A DNA stretch of 64,000 nt from Prinia subflava. Taxonomy: Eukaryota; Chordata; Aves; Passeriformes; Cisticolidae. The translations under genes were made by a program, and so were the position numbers. Below the pieces are notes generated by a model. The model worked only from the letters and a program-made list of their open reading frames with translations, made no database searches and was not told where the DNA came from. Location: assembly GCF_021018805.1 (NCBI RefSeq), contig NC_086259.1, forward strand, positions 11,809,001-11,873,000. Reading direction: 5' to 3'. This document shows positions 1 to 11,500 of the stretch, one piece after another (position 1 is the stretch's first letter; each line of letters begins with the position of its first letter).

Positions 1-2224
1 AATATTCCTGAACATAAACTACATTATAAAGTTCAGGAAGCCAAATGTTATTGAAATAATATTTCAATAGTTTCCTAGCAACAATGTTTCAGATGTTCCC
101 TTGTATTTTCCCCCAGCAAGGATTCCAGATATTGTGACAACTGAAGAAAAGGTGTTGAAAGGTGCAGTGCTTAAGTGTTGCACAGCTGGAAAGCCGACAC
201 ATTTCTGTCTGTTTGGAGAGGTACAGAATTTCTGTCCTCCAGGATTTCTAAGCACCTGTTGAGCTCTGTCTAATACAGACAGCAATGAAATAAGTTCTTG
301 AGTCACGACAGTGTTCTGCAGTGTTCAGCTGAAATACATCAGCAAAGCACATGAAAACCTCTCTGGGACGCCTGCCCCCCTCATCCCACGTTTGGCTGCT
401 TTGGGCTGGATTCAGGGGTGTTTATTTACCCAGCAAACTCCTCACAAGAAGATAAGCTTGACTGCAGTTCCACCAGGGCTCTGTGAAGACAAGGCCATCC
501 ATTGGGTGCTAGGCTAATGAAAAACAAAACAGTGGGGCTTTCCTGCATCAGCCCAGGAAATAAAACACCCCTCTGAGCAACTTCTGTAATCCCAGTCTGA
601 TCCCAAACCCAAGCTACCTGGAACTCCAATCTCCTGCTGCAAGCATCACAGCATTACCATTTCAGTCTGTAAAGACTAAACAATTGAAAGTAGTCTGTAG
701 GAGACAGTGAAACCCATGACAGTATGGTCTCTATGTCCTCTTCCAGGCCTTTGTCAGCAGATGCTTTAGACCAAGAAGGCAGATAAGCAAGAGCTCTGAT
801 GGAAAATCTTCAGGAGCAATGGCTTAACCTGATAGAAAGTACAGATTGTTCAAAAGCACTGTTTTAAGATTAGTCCAAATTGACAAAGAAATTCAAATAA
901 TCTGGCTAGGTAAAGTCAGTCACAAGCCTCCTAGGCCAGCCAAACTATCCCCCTTCCCCCAAAGCATAGCCAAATCACAGAAATTTAAAAAGCAATTAGG
1001 TGTAATGTGTCCCAAAGCTTTCCTAAGACAAATTCATTCCACTAAAAAAAGAACTGTTCAGGGCAACACGAACACCACCTCTGCTCCATCTTAAAACATG
1101 ATTCATACCACTAAGTGCTTTGTTTCCCTCTTGCAGCATGTAATGTTTGGACTTCTTAAAAGGGTCATATTGAATTAACGGGTTCACCTTGAAGCCACAG
1201 AGCGGAACAAAAAGCTGTGTGCCAAACAGCACTCCAGAGGGGACCAGCCTGCAGGAACGCAATTCCCCCCTGTTCAGTAAGAGGAACAAGTGTTGTGACA
1301 ACCTTTAAATGCTCAGGTCCAAACCACAGATCTTCTCCCACATTCCTTTCAGCTTGCAGCAGTGTCCAAAATGCGCAGGCTGCGTTCTGAGCACCAGAGC
1401 CCGCAGGGAAGCACTGGGGGAGCTGCATATCTAACCACAGACATATTGCAAGGATCAGCTATCAGACACTGGTTACATGGCTGTCACAGCTCATTGGATT
1501 TCTTTGTCTTTATCCACTCTAAGCGTTTAAAAGACAGCCCTGTGTTCCCGTGTCTAAAAGTATTTGGTAAAGCTCATATATCTTTTAAAGGGGAGGGAGC
1601 AAGAAATAAACTCGAAATCCTGACTTAAAATAACCTAAATAATAGTAGTTTTCTTCAGAGGAGTTGAGAACAAGTTGTGGAGAGAGTAACAGTGATGGTA
1701 ACATCTTATAAGGATTTAGTTTACACATGTGTGACCTATTTGGTGCATTGTCTCCATCATGTAGTGCACAGGGAGTGTAACAACACATAAAAGATACGGC
1801 TTACACTGGTGAAAAACTGAGAGTCACTTCAGCCTCTCTTGTACAGCTATGAATAGCTCATTCACAGAGGGAAGATCTTTCCAGCAAAAGGAACACGATC
1901 CAGAAAACTCCTCTGAGGAGAATTTTTTTCCAAATTATAATGCAGAGCAGAGTTCCTCAATAAATATTTTGTGGGGGAAAAAACACTTGGCTATCTTCTA
2001 GTGAGCCTCAACACTGATTTCTGAGACCACAACCAGGTAGATCCACTGCAGGTTCACACCTCACAGCAAGGATCATTCAAGATTCCAGAACATTTTCCAT
2101 ATTTCACAGAACAAAGAATAAAGTAGAAGCAGCAGTTCAGTATGGAAGCAGGATGACTAATAGTGGGCCTGGCCCTTTATCTGTAGTGCAAGCAGATATA
2201 CAGGATGATTATTTCTAGGTTTGT

Positions 2225-2410
2225 TTGTGTGGACTCGTGTAAAACACGTTGGTGCTTTAATGAGCATCTTCCTTCTGCAAGGTTCATCACGGTGGTGATA
2301 AATTTCATGGAGACTTCAAAAGTTCCACCATGGTCCATGACTAAAAAAACAAGTGGTACAGTAAGATTCTCATCAACAGAGTCTGCTTCAGATGCCATCC
2401 TTCCATGTGC
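2225..2410 (-). other. exon-like open segment of unknown identity (weak)
   Basis: Read on the minus strand, this stretch gives about 60 codons of balanced composition beginning near the peptide MASEADSVDENL and including MDHGGTFEVSMKF. It looks less like translated AT-rich noise than most short frames here. Upstream on the same strand, near 2460-2490, there is a pyrimidine-rich stretch ending in a CAG, which could be a splice acceptor. I see no strong GT donor at the other end. The plus strand is also open through the same bases, which weakens the case. I do not recognise the protein. It could be a single exon of a flanking gene, a decayed retrocopy or chance. Confidence 0.13.
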
Positions 2411-3354
2411 TCCAGCACTGCACATCACTCGTGCTCCTTGGATCATTCAAGCAAGGCTGCAGCACCTCACACCAGGGGAAGGAGGCTGCCCTGCATGGAG
2501 AGCCCGGCGCTCCCAGGGAGCTTTTCCAGAGCAGTTCCTGAGCACAGCACTGGCACAGGGTGAACAAACGAGTTCTCACTTGAGAATCTCTGAGGGGAAG
2601 CCTCAGGTGCTGCCTTTGCTTCAGAACAAAAAAATAAGGTGGATGACATTTCTTTATACCAGCAGCAGCAACATGCAGAGTAGAGCCCTTGGCCTTAGGA
2701 TTTTATGATCCAGGAAAAAGACAAGGAAGAGCAGCAGGAAAAGCAGGGCACAGAAGCAAATGCAGGCAAAGCTGGTCAGCCCTCCTGGCACTGCTTACAG
2801 AGCAGCCCCAGCCTGACCACTCACAGTTATGAGGGAGAGAAAGACAGCAGGTTTTGATGCAGTAAGACAGGAAGGTTTAAGGGAAGAGAAGGCAGATTTG
2901 GAGCTTTTCAGGGAAATCCTCCTTAGTCCAGCTAGCCCTCACTCCACAAGTATTTCTCCCTTTCTATCCTTCCACCTTATTTTGCCCTTAATCTCACTGT
3001 GCATTTTTCCTCCCAGCTCAAAGAGCAAACTCACAAGGGAGCCAGATGTGCTGAACGTATGGGTATAAAGAGGCAATCTGCATAACAACAAGAACCATGT
3101 GAAACAATCTCATTTTTCCCATCTTGCTTCTATTTTTTCCCAGTGGAAAGTAATAAAATATAGACCTAGTTCATGGTTTGTTCTTTTCAAAGCAGTTCCA
3201 TTTTCTTCCATTCCTTCCTCCACCTTTCAGGGTTTGGATATAATACATAGCTGTAAAAATACTTCCCATCCACATACATGTATGCATCACTGTTTTGCAC
3301 CTGTATTGCAAAGAACCTTTCTCTCCAAATGATATCATCTAAAGTGAAAGACAA

Positions 3355-3368
3355 GTGCCCCCTATGGT
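3355..3368 (-). promoter_or_regulatory. weak CTCF-like motif
   Basis: On the minus strand the bases contain the core TAGGGGGCAC typical of CTCF sites, but the two positions before the core depart from the consensus CCASYAGRKGGCRS (about 11 of 14 positions fit). It stands alone in AT-rich sequence. A chance match is quite possible. Confidence 0.15.
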
Positions 3369-6300
3369 CAAGCAAATAATCTATTGTTCAAATTGCAATT
3401 ATACTGTATAAATGGAGTCCCATTGGTTTCCCTCTGAGCACAGTGTAAGCCCAAAGAAGTCAGTAAGCAGCAATTTTGAGGAGAAAGAATCATGAAGGGA
3501 GAAAAAGGAAAATTATTGGTCTGTTAACTGTAAAAAAGGATGATTCTCTTTTGATCTGTGTTGTTAGAAGCCCATAGGGGATGCTGAACACAGAGATAAG
3601 GCTCTTGGTCAGGGTATTTGGATACAGAAATTTGAATACTATCTTAACCTAGACCACACATTCCTCTAAAGAACTGATATTTTCTCTCATTGTATAACAA
3701 ATGTGTTTCATCAGCTTCCTACACTCAAAGATCCAAAACTGGAAGCAAAGGGAATCTCCACAGAGAGGAGTTTCACAGAAGGGATGCCCTCTTCTCAGCT
3801 GTATTGAAGAAAGGAAAGTGAAGAAAGTGGCTCAAGAAGCAGAACACACACCAAAGCTGAAGTCCAGGTGTCCCAGTGGTCTCTGGAAAACCTTCTCTCT
3901 TCACCCATTAATGAGATTGAATTTTGCAAGTACCCTCAACCATGGAATCACTGCTCACCTATAAAAACCTGGCCTCGGCTGTGGGTGCTGGAGACCTACA
4001 AATGCAGCCAAAGAAAATCCGTTCTGCTGGATCTTACCCAAAGCCGGTTGAATCAAGTTTTGGACCAGCTTTAAGAATTTTTGCTAAAAGGCGTAAGAAA
4101 CTGGATCTTCCCCCTGCACTGGTGCTCTGTGCAAACAAGAGAGCACCAGCAGCACTCCCAGCCAGAGGAGGGATGGAGAGGGAGCTGTGGTCACAGTGTG
4201 TTTGTTGCAGGACCATGATCAGGAGGCAGAGTTTATTTAAAAAGTGATTAAACATTAGAATTTAGTGCCTCTGGCAATTTTGCTGTTACCAATGTGCTGC
4301 TTCTGTGTCCAGCCTACTTTATTCTGCTCGTTGTTCAGAACAGACCACCACTGAAGTTCCCATTTCAAAATAATCTCCACTGTGATTAAATGGCTGCTGC
4401 AGTCAAGTAGTTCTATCTTCTATCAAAGTTTGTAAATCACAGTATTTTAAAAAAGATGCGAGAAGAAAATAATCTGGTATATAATAGTTATTTGATTTTT
4501 TACATATGTGCAGAAAAAATAAGCACATTAGATCTCTAGCCTTTAATTAAAAAATAGTTGGGAGGGGGAGGGAATAATATCTTAATAAGTAACATCTGAC
4601 CAAAAAGTATTTAGTAAATCATACCCTAAGTGTGGCCAAAAACTGTAAGATTTACTGCAAGTAAATCATCATTGCTATCTGAGTCTGAATAGCTTCCATC
4701 TGATTTCTGTATGGAAATACACTCCATGGAAGCAGTCTTGAACTTCAAAGGACTTGCAGGATGCTACTAATTTCTGTATCTGACAGTGTGATGCAATGTT
4801 TGGATTTGCATCTCTGCACTTCAAAGTGTGGCACTCTCTAGATAAGGTCTCCGTTTATTTTGACATGGATTCACAGAGGTGAACAAGAAAGCAGCACCAG
4901 AAACAGCAACTCCCCCAAAAAAGCGGGGGTAAAAAACCCAGACCAACACAACAAAACCCCCAATCCTGCTCTTCTTGCTGCTCTCTGAATTCAGTAATGC
5001 CCTGGAGACCAAGGATTACAGAGGAAGAGTACAAGTCATGGTTGCAGTACTTCAAGTAATCTCCAGTGTCCAAAACACAGTGTCAACATATGGTACTCAA
5101 ATGCAGATTTGGAACATCTTTGAAGTAATATTGAATCTGACTAATGGGTAAAACGCAGACCTAGCTGCCTTTTTTTCTTTATTATTTCATACTGAGGTTG
5201 TCAGAATTTCAAGTAGGGCAGCTGGATGCCAGTGCATCATTATTCTGTGAATTATATAGAATTTTATGTAAAAAATATCAGCAAAATGAATTCTGATAGT
5301 CCACTTTACTTTTTGGCAACCTGGCCAGACCAGGATCCTACAGGATGAAGACATAAAAGCCTTTTGCCATTTTATAATGACACTTAAAAATTCACACTCT
5401 ACGTGTGTAAATCTCTCACATTCTAGTCCTAAAGAAAACTCTAAATGCTGGGATATGTTCACAACTGCAGTACAAATCTTACACCATCAAAATACATAAA
5501 CAAGTCTCCTGCAACTACAGCTCCTAGAACTGTTCTCACTTCCCTTGTATAAAACATCAAAGTATTTTTCAATACCAACAGCTGCTGACCAGGAGCATAT
5601 ATACAACTGCTATAATTATTTATTTATTTATAACTAATTAAGCACTGATCATATTCAGCAAAAACATTCAGGAGAAAAAAAATTCTTACAAATCTGACAG
5701 CACAGAGAGAGGTGTTGGGGGCCAAAAATGGAAAAATCTTTGAGCTGAAAATCCAAAAGCAAATTGCTAACATTTTGAAGCCTTGTGTAATGCAGGTTCA
5801 ACCAGCTGCACATAAAGTCACATTATGTAAGATACCACTGCCACTGAGGTTCCTAATTATGCAGTAATTATCAGGTATCACATACCCTAGGTATACACTG
5901 TCCTTATAATTTAGTTCACATAATATGCCACTACATGAAAAGGATTGTCTTTGTATTTAATCATCTTTGATTTTTTTTAGGGGTTTTTTAAGAAAAAAAA
6001 GAAGAAAAAATATCAAAGCTAACAGGACTCAGAAGATTTGTGTAATAAACATCATCATCATATGCAGATTTTTATTTCCCAGTTCAGCTGGAGATCAGTG
6101 AAGTATTTTGAAGTTTGATTAAGGCAGTTAAGCCTCTCAAAAGTTCCTATTTCTACATTAAAAATAAGTTGTGTGGTACCGTTGTATTAAATTTTTTTCT
6201 AAAAGGTATAGCACATTTCATTTGCTCAGTTAAAAGGCCAAAAACCAAATTGTGTTCAAAGAAAGAATTCAAAATTAGAATGCTACTTCTTACTCATTAA

Positions 6301-6479
6301 GATTAGTTATCATTCACAACGTGCAATATTTACACATATTCCCAAATCTCTTGCTCCTTCCTGAGGCAAAAAAGGTCAGCGGGATTTTTTGACTACATCC
6401 TTCAGGATTTGACCCATATGGAATTAGAAACCTATATAATTCTAAGCATTTTCTCTATTAAATAGAATTCTCGCATACT

Positions 6480-6870
6480 TAAGCAACTTTGTATTTAGAA
6501 CGAATCTCAGAGCTTAAATGCACCTCGCATCTGGATCATGGATTGTGCTCCATATTATACAATCTGCAGTTACTGGAAATGTTTGTATCCTTTACTGAGA
6601 AAGAATGATTCATTTCATAGAAATTTTCATCTGCTATTAATCTTCCAGGATATAGTTAGTGTTCTGATATTTTCAGATATTGTTTTATGGAGGGATTTAA
6701 AGTAGCTCTCCCTTGGCAGCCTGCAAGATTACTCAGTGATTATAAGCAACTCAATACTGTATGACAGCATTTCCATGCAAGGGACTTACAATCATGTTTC
6801 ATTAATTCGGCTTGAATGAAGCCTCATTTCAGGCCTTGAGGAGCTTAAGATTTATGTGAAATTAATAACA
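6480..6870. promoter_or_regulatory. candidate conserved noncoding element (AT-rich)
   Basis: Complex sequence with few homopolymers, no repeat signature and several ATTA/TAAT homeodomain-type cores, including one in the segment around 6800-6810, next to long stretches of low-information DNA. No open frame of note. The call rests on sequence texture only, with no alignment, so it is an inference. Alternatives are ordinary unique intergenic DNA or an ancient unrecognisable repeat. Confidence 0.25.
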
Positions 6871-7559
6871 TAACAGATGTCTTCACAATTTGGTTCCTCT
6901 GAAAAAAACTGATTACTTTGAAAACTTCAATGCTTTAAAATGCAGACTGAGGGAGTTTTTACTCTAGGGTAAAGAGTTACTCGTTTATATCAACTGAATC
7001 TCAGAACTAAGTGGAATTTAAATGTCAGATTTATATTAAATAGTCATATTCACCATTATTACACATAGTAAACAAAAGCCCACTACTTTCATTAATAAGC
7101 AGTGTTGGACATTTAAACTAAAGCTTAGAGAGATAAAGTCAGCACCTTTGCTAAGCAGTAGGAGTAAGTGAGACACAAGGGAGGTAAAAGAAGAATATCC
7201 AGGAAGCCCTGGGTTTTTTATCTTTGTTTCTGATAATTTAATCATCTTTTCCTCATAGGAAAACAAAATGCATCTGTGCTCACACAAAACTCCCCACTTT
7301 ATAAGAGTTGAAGCTGTCTCTTGTGGATGCACATGCCTAAGGCCAAATGCCTTCTTTCTTTCACAGGACACTTTAAACGCTGGCTTCTCTTCTTTTTTTT
7401 TTTTTTTTTCATTTTTTCAAAAATTCAATTCTTTTATCTAGGCTTCAGCCACACTAGGTGCCTTGCAAGCTGAATTTTAACGCATGTATGAGCAAGGGGT
7501 TTATCTTTAAGGACACTGTCTATGCCATTACCTCTCCAAGTCCCCCCCAAAAAAATAAT
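6871..7559. other. noncoding sequence with a T-run
   Basis: Unique AT-rich sequence. It contains a 17-base T-run at 7393-7409. A 111-codon open frame on the minus strand (7036-7371) shows no recognisable domain and reads like translated AT-rich noise. Nothing else is supported here. Confidence 0.5.
7393..7409. repeat. poly-T homopolymer (17 bp)
   Basis: Uninterrupted run of seventeen T, followed after one C and an A by another short T-run. It could be the tail of a minus-strand retroposed copy, but the sequence on its upstream side shows no recognisable retroelement and no target-site duplication was seen. Confidence 0.85.
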
Positions 7560-7569
7560 TGAAATAAAA

Positions 7570-8160
7570 ATTATCTCTTAGCTTTGCTTTTTGATCCGAT
7601 ACGCTGAAGGGCACGGGGAACAATGCATTTTTGATTCACACACTCAAGTACAGCTGATAGGATAGTCACTGTGATGGTTCGATATGCAAATATGTTACAT
7701 TAAGGGTTGAAAAAAATGACACAGTGCAGGATATTACGGCTAAGACACTATCAGCAAAATCATAACAATTAGCTGTTTGATTGCTGCAGACACGGTTCAT
7801 GCACCAGCCTCACATTTATAATGAGGTACCCCCCCATCCCTTTCTTGTCTCGCCCCACCCTCAGCACCATGTCCACATTGATACCATGCCTCGCCAAGAG
7901 GTAAGGGCTCCGAGATAAAGGCAAAATATCAAAAGCATTAGTATAAATTACAATTGTACATTATTAGCTATTTAATTACAAGAGATATCAGAGTGGAGCT
8001 TGCTGATTTCATGCTTATGTTAAAAGTTACCATGGCAGTATTTCTCCCTTGCGAGACGGCATCAGGAATTATTGCTAGCACATGCTAGAACAGACAAAGC
8101 AACGCATTCTCACCACATTCTCTCCCTGTCTCTCTCTAAGTTTAATACCAAGGAATTCCT
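7570..8160. promoter_or_regulatory. candidate conserved noncoding element with an octamer motif
   Basis: About 590 bases of complex, repeat-free sequence. It keeps CpGs at a higher rate than the surrounding desert, for example near 7595-7615 and 7850-7910. It contains a perfect POU octamer ATGCAAAT at 7684-7691 and several TAAT/ATTA cores, with a dense group around 7935-7985. No open frame suggests protein. This combination is typical of vertebrate developmental enhancers. Without cross-species alignment the call stays an inference. It lies immediately upstream of the CpG-rich block at 8258-8503, so the two may form one regulatory unit. Confidence 0.4.
7684..7691 (+). promoter_or_regulatory. 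POU-family octamer motif
   Basis: Perfect ATGCAAAT octamer, the classical binding sequence for POU-domain (OCT) factors. It lies in a complex, repeat-free stretch, which makes function more plausible than for an isolated match, but an 8-bp motif is expected by chance about twice in 64 kb counting both strands. Confidence 0.25.
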
Positions 8161-8170
8161 TAGGCATCTG

Positions 8171-8195
8171 AAAAAAAAAAAAAAAAAAAAAAAAA
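8171..8195. repeat. poly-A homopolymer (25 bp)
   Basis: Twenty-five consecutive A followed by an A/G-rich stretch up to about 8209. No LINE or retrocopy body is recognisable upstream, so it may be a simple repeat rather than a retroposon tail. On the minus strand it encodes only a polyphenylalanine run, which explains an 80-codon spurious frame there. Confidence 0.9.
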
Positions 8196-8257
8196 GAAGA
8201 AGAAAAAGCACATGTCTGGCACGGGGCTGTGAACCAGATCTGAATTTGGAGATAAAG

Positions 8258-8377
8258 TCGGCATGCTAGGCCTGAGGCGGGCGGTGCTGTGCTGACTGCG
8301 GAGGTGACTCGCTCTGCTCTCCAAGAGGGACACCCTTCCCTGCACCAGCGCCCCCCTGCTCGCCCACAGCCCCCCGA
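8258..8377. promoter_or_regulatory. small CpG-rich block, possible promoter or enhancer core
   Basis: Eight CpG dinucleotides fall within about 120 GC-rich bases, in a window where CpG is otherwise scarce. It lies between a candidate conserved element (7570-8160) and a purine-rich G-quadruplex-prone tract (8473-8503). No recognisable gene starts here and no TATA box is placed suitably. It is shorter than usual CpG-island definitions. Possible roles are promoter of an unannotated noncoding transcript, a CpG-rich enhancer core, or a chance GC peak. Confidence 0.3.
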
Positions 8378-8472
8378 GGGATGGCATTAGCTGTGCCTCC
8401 AAAAACAGCTGCTTATCAGCTCCTCTGGAGGGAGGAAGAAGCAGTGGGTGGCAGAAGGTTGTTGCAAGGAGC

Positions 8473-8503
8473 GGGGGATGGAGGGAGGAAGGGGGGTGGG
8501 GGG
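8473..8503 (+). other. potential G-quadruplex in a purine-rich tract
   Basis: Four runs of at least three G separated by loops of 5, 5 and 1 bases satisfy the usual G3N1-7 rule, and the last two runs are six G each. The surrounding 8425-8560 segment is strongly purine-rich on the plus strand. It directly follows the CpG-rich block, an arrangement common near vertebrate promoters. Sequence rules only: folding is not demonstrated. Confidence 0.5.
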
Positions 8504-8510
8504 AAGGAAG

Positions 8511-11500
8511 AGGACCAAAAAACAGGAGACATTAATAAGGATGAAGGAGAAGGGGGGGAACTGTGCTCTACCCAAACATGCATGCAGACAAAGGCCTGAT
8601 CAAGCAGCACACTTATTCACATGCCACTGATTTCTCCTTATTTACAAACATGCAAGATAATGCCTAAATACACCCATCAGTGCACCAGAAAGAGACGGGG
8701 GGAATCAACACAGGGAGATGTTTTTTGGTGTCTTGCCTTTTTTTAAAGGAGGGATTTTATACAATAAACATCTAAAAAATTCCTCTCTGTTGAGATGTAA
8801 CAAATACTGGAGTCACACATGGAGTTTTCAATCCATATTCCCCAGCTGGCACCGTCCCCATTGCCTGTGTGCCACAGCCATGCAAAGCCATCTTCAAAGG
8901 TGCTGGGATTCCCCTGGTCAGGCAACAGAGATGTGTCAGCACGACTGGATGTGAAGGGCTTGAATTCAGTGTCAGGCTTTTACCTCTTTTTGGTCCCCTG
9001 CACGAGATCTCAGTGGACTGTGTGGTTAACAAGGACAGGTGACAGATGTTGTCATGCACCACGGCAGAAACCTTCCTGCTCAGAGGAGATACACTGAAAG
9101 CCAAGTGAGCAGCATAATTTGAATCGATTAATGAATCACAGAGAGCTGGGATGGCAAAGGCTCTCCTTAGCCCCGTGCCAATGAAGTGTTCTCACTTGTG
9201 ACATACAGGCCCTTCTCTGGCGGGAGTGTGCTGAAACACTCCAAAAACCTCAACCAGAAAGGAATCCCTCACCACTGAGCTGCAGACAAATGGACCTGAG
9301 GGTCCAGGTCTCATCCTACCTCATCTGTTTTTCAAAGGCTCATAGAGCATTCGTTTGGAAAGAGAAAGTGACATAGAACTTCTCACGTATTATGTTTAAC
9401 ATAGGGGTGGTACGACCTCAGGTTTGAAGCTGTTGCTGGGATCAATCTGGCCCCAAAGAGGTTGGGATGACCTTTACTTAAAAGTCTTACCCTTCCAGTG
9501 TGGCTTTAACATGTAGAAGTACAGAACATTCTGACAAGAATCCTGAAAAGGGATGAGAAAACCTGAATGCAGCATTTTTCTTTTTTTTGTCCCACTGTAA
9601 TGTATCAATAGAAACTATATAAAAGAAAACCCGTGAAGTTCAATGCACTTTGCCTGAAAATGGCTTAATTTGAAGGTATTTTTTGACACTTTCCCATCTC
9701 TGAGCATATCCATCAATAGCCTCAGTGACTGAATGCTCCATTCTCCTTTCCTTCATCTACAGATTTCAAGCAAGCTTTGTCCGGTGATGCTGGTACCAAA
9801 CATACAAATTCTTCATTTCTCTGAATAGTTCCACCTCTTTATCAACCTTCTCTATATTAAAATATCATTTATTACAATAGAACAATATAACAAATGTTTT
9901 AGAAAAGACAGCTTTCAAGGAAAATAGAGCAGCAGGATTAGGGTAATTCAGAAGCAAGTAAAAGCTTTCTGGAAGTGGCAAAAGTATCTGATGTGAAAAG
10001 CTGGACTAAAAGATAATCTCAGACTCCACATTCAATCACAACACTTCTTTTATGCCACAAGAAATATGTTTGAACAAAGGCATATTTTCTTCCAATATTT
10101 GTTTGCCCAAAATAAAATTTCAGCATTAAAACCTTGCCAGTATAAAAGAAATGGAATACCAAAGGCCTTTTTTCTCCAAACCCTTCATCAATACTAGCAC
10201 ACTCCCCCCAAAGTTTAGGCTTTGCTGAATCAGCCTTTTGACCAGCTGGAATGTTCCCCCTCCATTCCTCACAGCTGCTCTCACTTGTTTGGAGATGGCT
10301 CTTGAGATAGGGGGGAACCACTGCTTACACTGACATTCTCATGAGAAAAAGACTTTGGACTCAGCCTACCAAGCAGAAAGAGTCTTGTACAAGGAAAAAA
10401 ACGTCCAGAAGGAATAATGATAAAAGTGGGTATCAACATTTAACCTGACTTTGTAACAGGTCTGTGCTTCTCACCCCAGCTGCTCCATGTGACAGCGGTG
10501 ACAGGACTTTCCCTCTTCCAGCTACAGGGCTCCACTGGGTGCTGTACTGAGTTTCACATTTGAGCACCCCAATTTCATTCTGGAGAGGTATTCACCCTGT
10601 CTCATGGTGCTCATGAGGGGGTTACTGCTCAGAGTTACTCCAAATCTTCAATCTTCAGAGCTAGTAAGCATAGTTAAACTGCATTTGCCAGCCTTGAACA
10701 CACAGTCCTGCTCCTGAGTCCAAAATGGGACAAATATTCTCGTCTCTCTTGGCTTGCTGGAGTCCCCAGATAATACTACTAGATGCCAATTCATCTATTT
10801 AAAAAGAAAAATATTCACAGGCATATTTATGGCACAGTTAAATAGATAAGAATTCATTTAAATCAATATTATCAGGGGAACAACATCCTTTCAGCTCCAA
10901 CAACTTTTATTAAAAAAAAAAAGTCCAGCAAACAAGCACCTCAGATCACGGTAAATGGAGCCAAGCAAATTCTTCATATAATGCTTGTTATATTCACTTT
11001 AAGGGAAAAAGTAAATGAAGACTATAATAGGAAAAACAAAAACAGGCAGATATAACTGTACAATAAATACAGAACGTGCCCTATTTAATCTGCTTACAGT
11101 AAAATCCACTGAGCAAAATTATAATTTGATATGGCTCAGCTTAGCCAATAGAAACTCATAAAATGTCTTAACATCGTAATACATTGTACAAAAGAATCAC
11201 TAAGTACCATAAAACATATGGGAATATGGGTCTGTATTCATCCATTACTCTTTGCCAGTGTAGCATATTAAAATGGTTTCTATTTAAGTGCAGAGATCCC
11301 TGAAGTATACTACAGTCTTAATTAAAATGTCAATAAAATGCAAAAGTGCATTGGGGACCTTATCTGATTTTTCAAATTTTTTTTTTGTTAACTCTTTCAG
11401 AGAGTTATTTTTTAATAGCTCCATTACACTACTGAGGTTTGAAGCAATTAAAAATAAACATAACTAAGCCATTTTTAATAATTAGCTGCAGTCTGAGCAT

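Larger units (their letters stand above)
1..6479. other. noncoding unique sequence, no gene recognised
   Basis: AT-rich single-copy-looking sequence with A- and T-runs and short open frames on both strands, none longer than 167 codons and none recognisable. No LTR pair, CR1 tail, tRNA or tandem repeat was seen. The only segment that reads somewhat like protein is on the minus strand at about 2225-2410 and is listed separately. A run of short frames around 3868-4247 on the plus strand looked mildly protein-like, but I could not assign it to a family and no splice sites frame it convincingly. Confidence 0.6.

Noticed and set aside
2205..2708. 167-codon plus-strand open frame
   Set aside because: No recognisable domain, the opposite strand is open too, and composition looks like translated noncoding DNA.
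3187..3375. 62-codon minus-strand frame rich in Tyr, Trp and charged residues
   Set aside because: Looked protein-like at first, but it is short, has no convincing splice sites and no family that I recognise.
3868..4247. Overlapping plus-strand frames with a basic segment (FAKRRKK)
   Set aside because: Two different frames overlap here, neither matches a known protein, and no retrocopy features such as a poly-A tail or duplications were found.
8171..8195. Poly-A runs (also 24722, 39782, 55745 and 63556) as tails of processed pseudogenes
   Set aside because: No gene-like body upstream and no flanking duplications at any of them. Treated as simple repeats.
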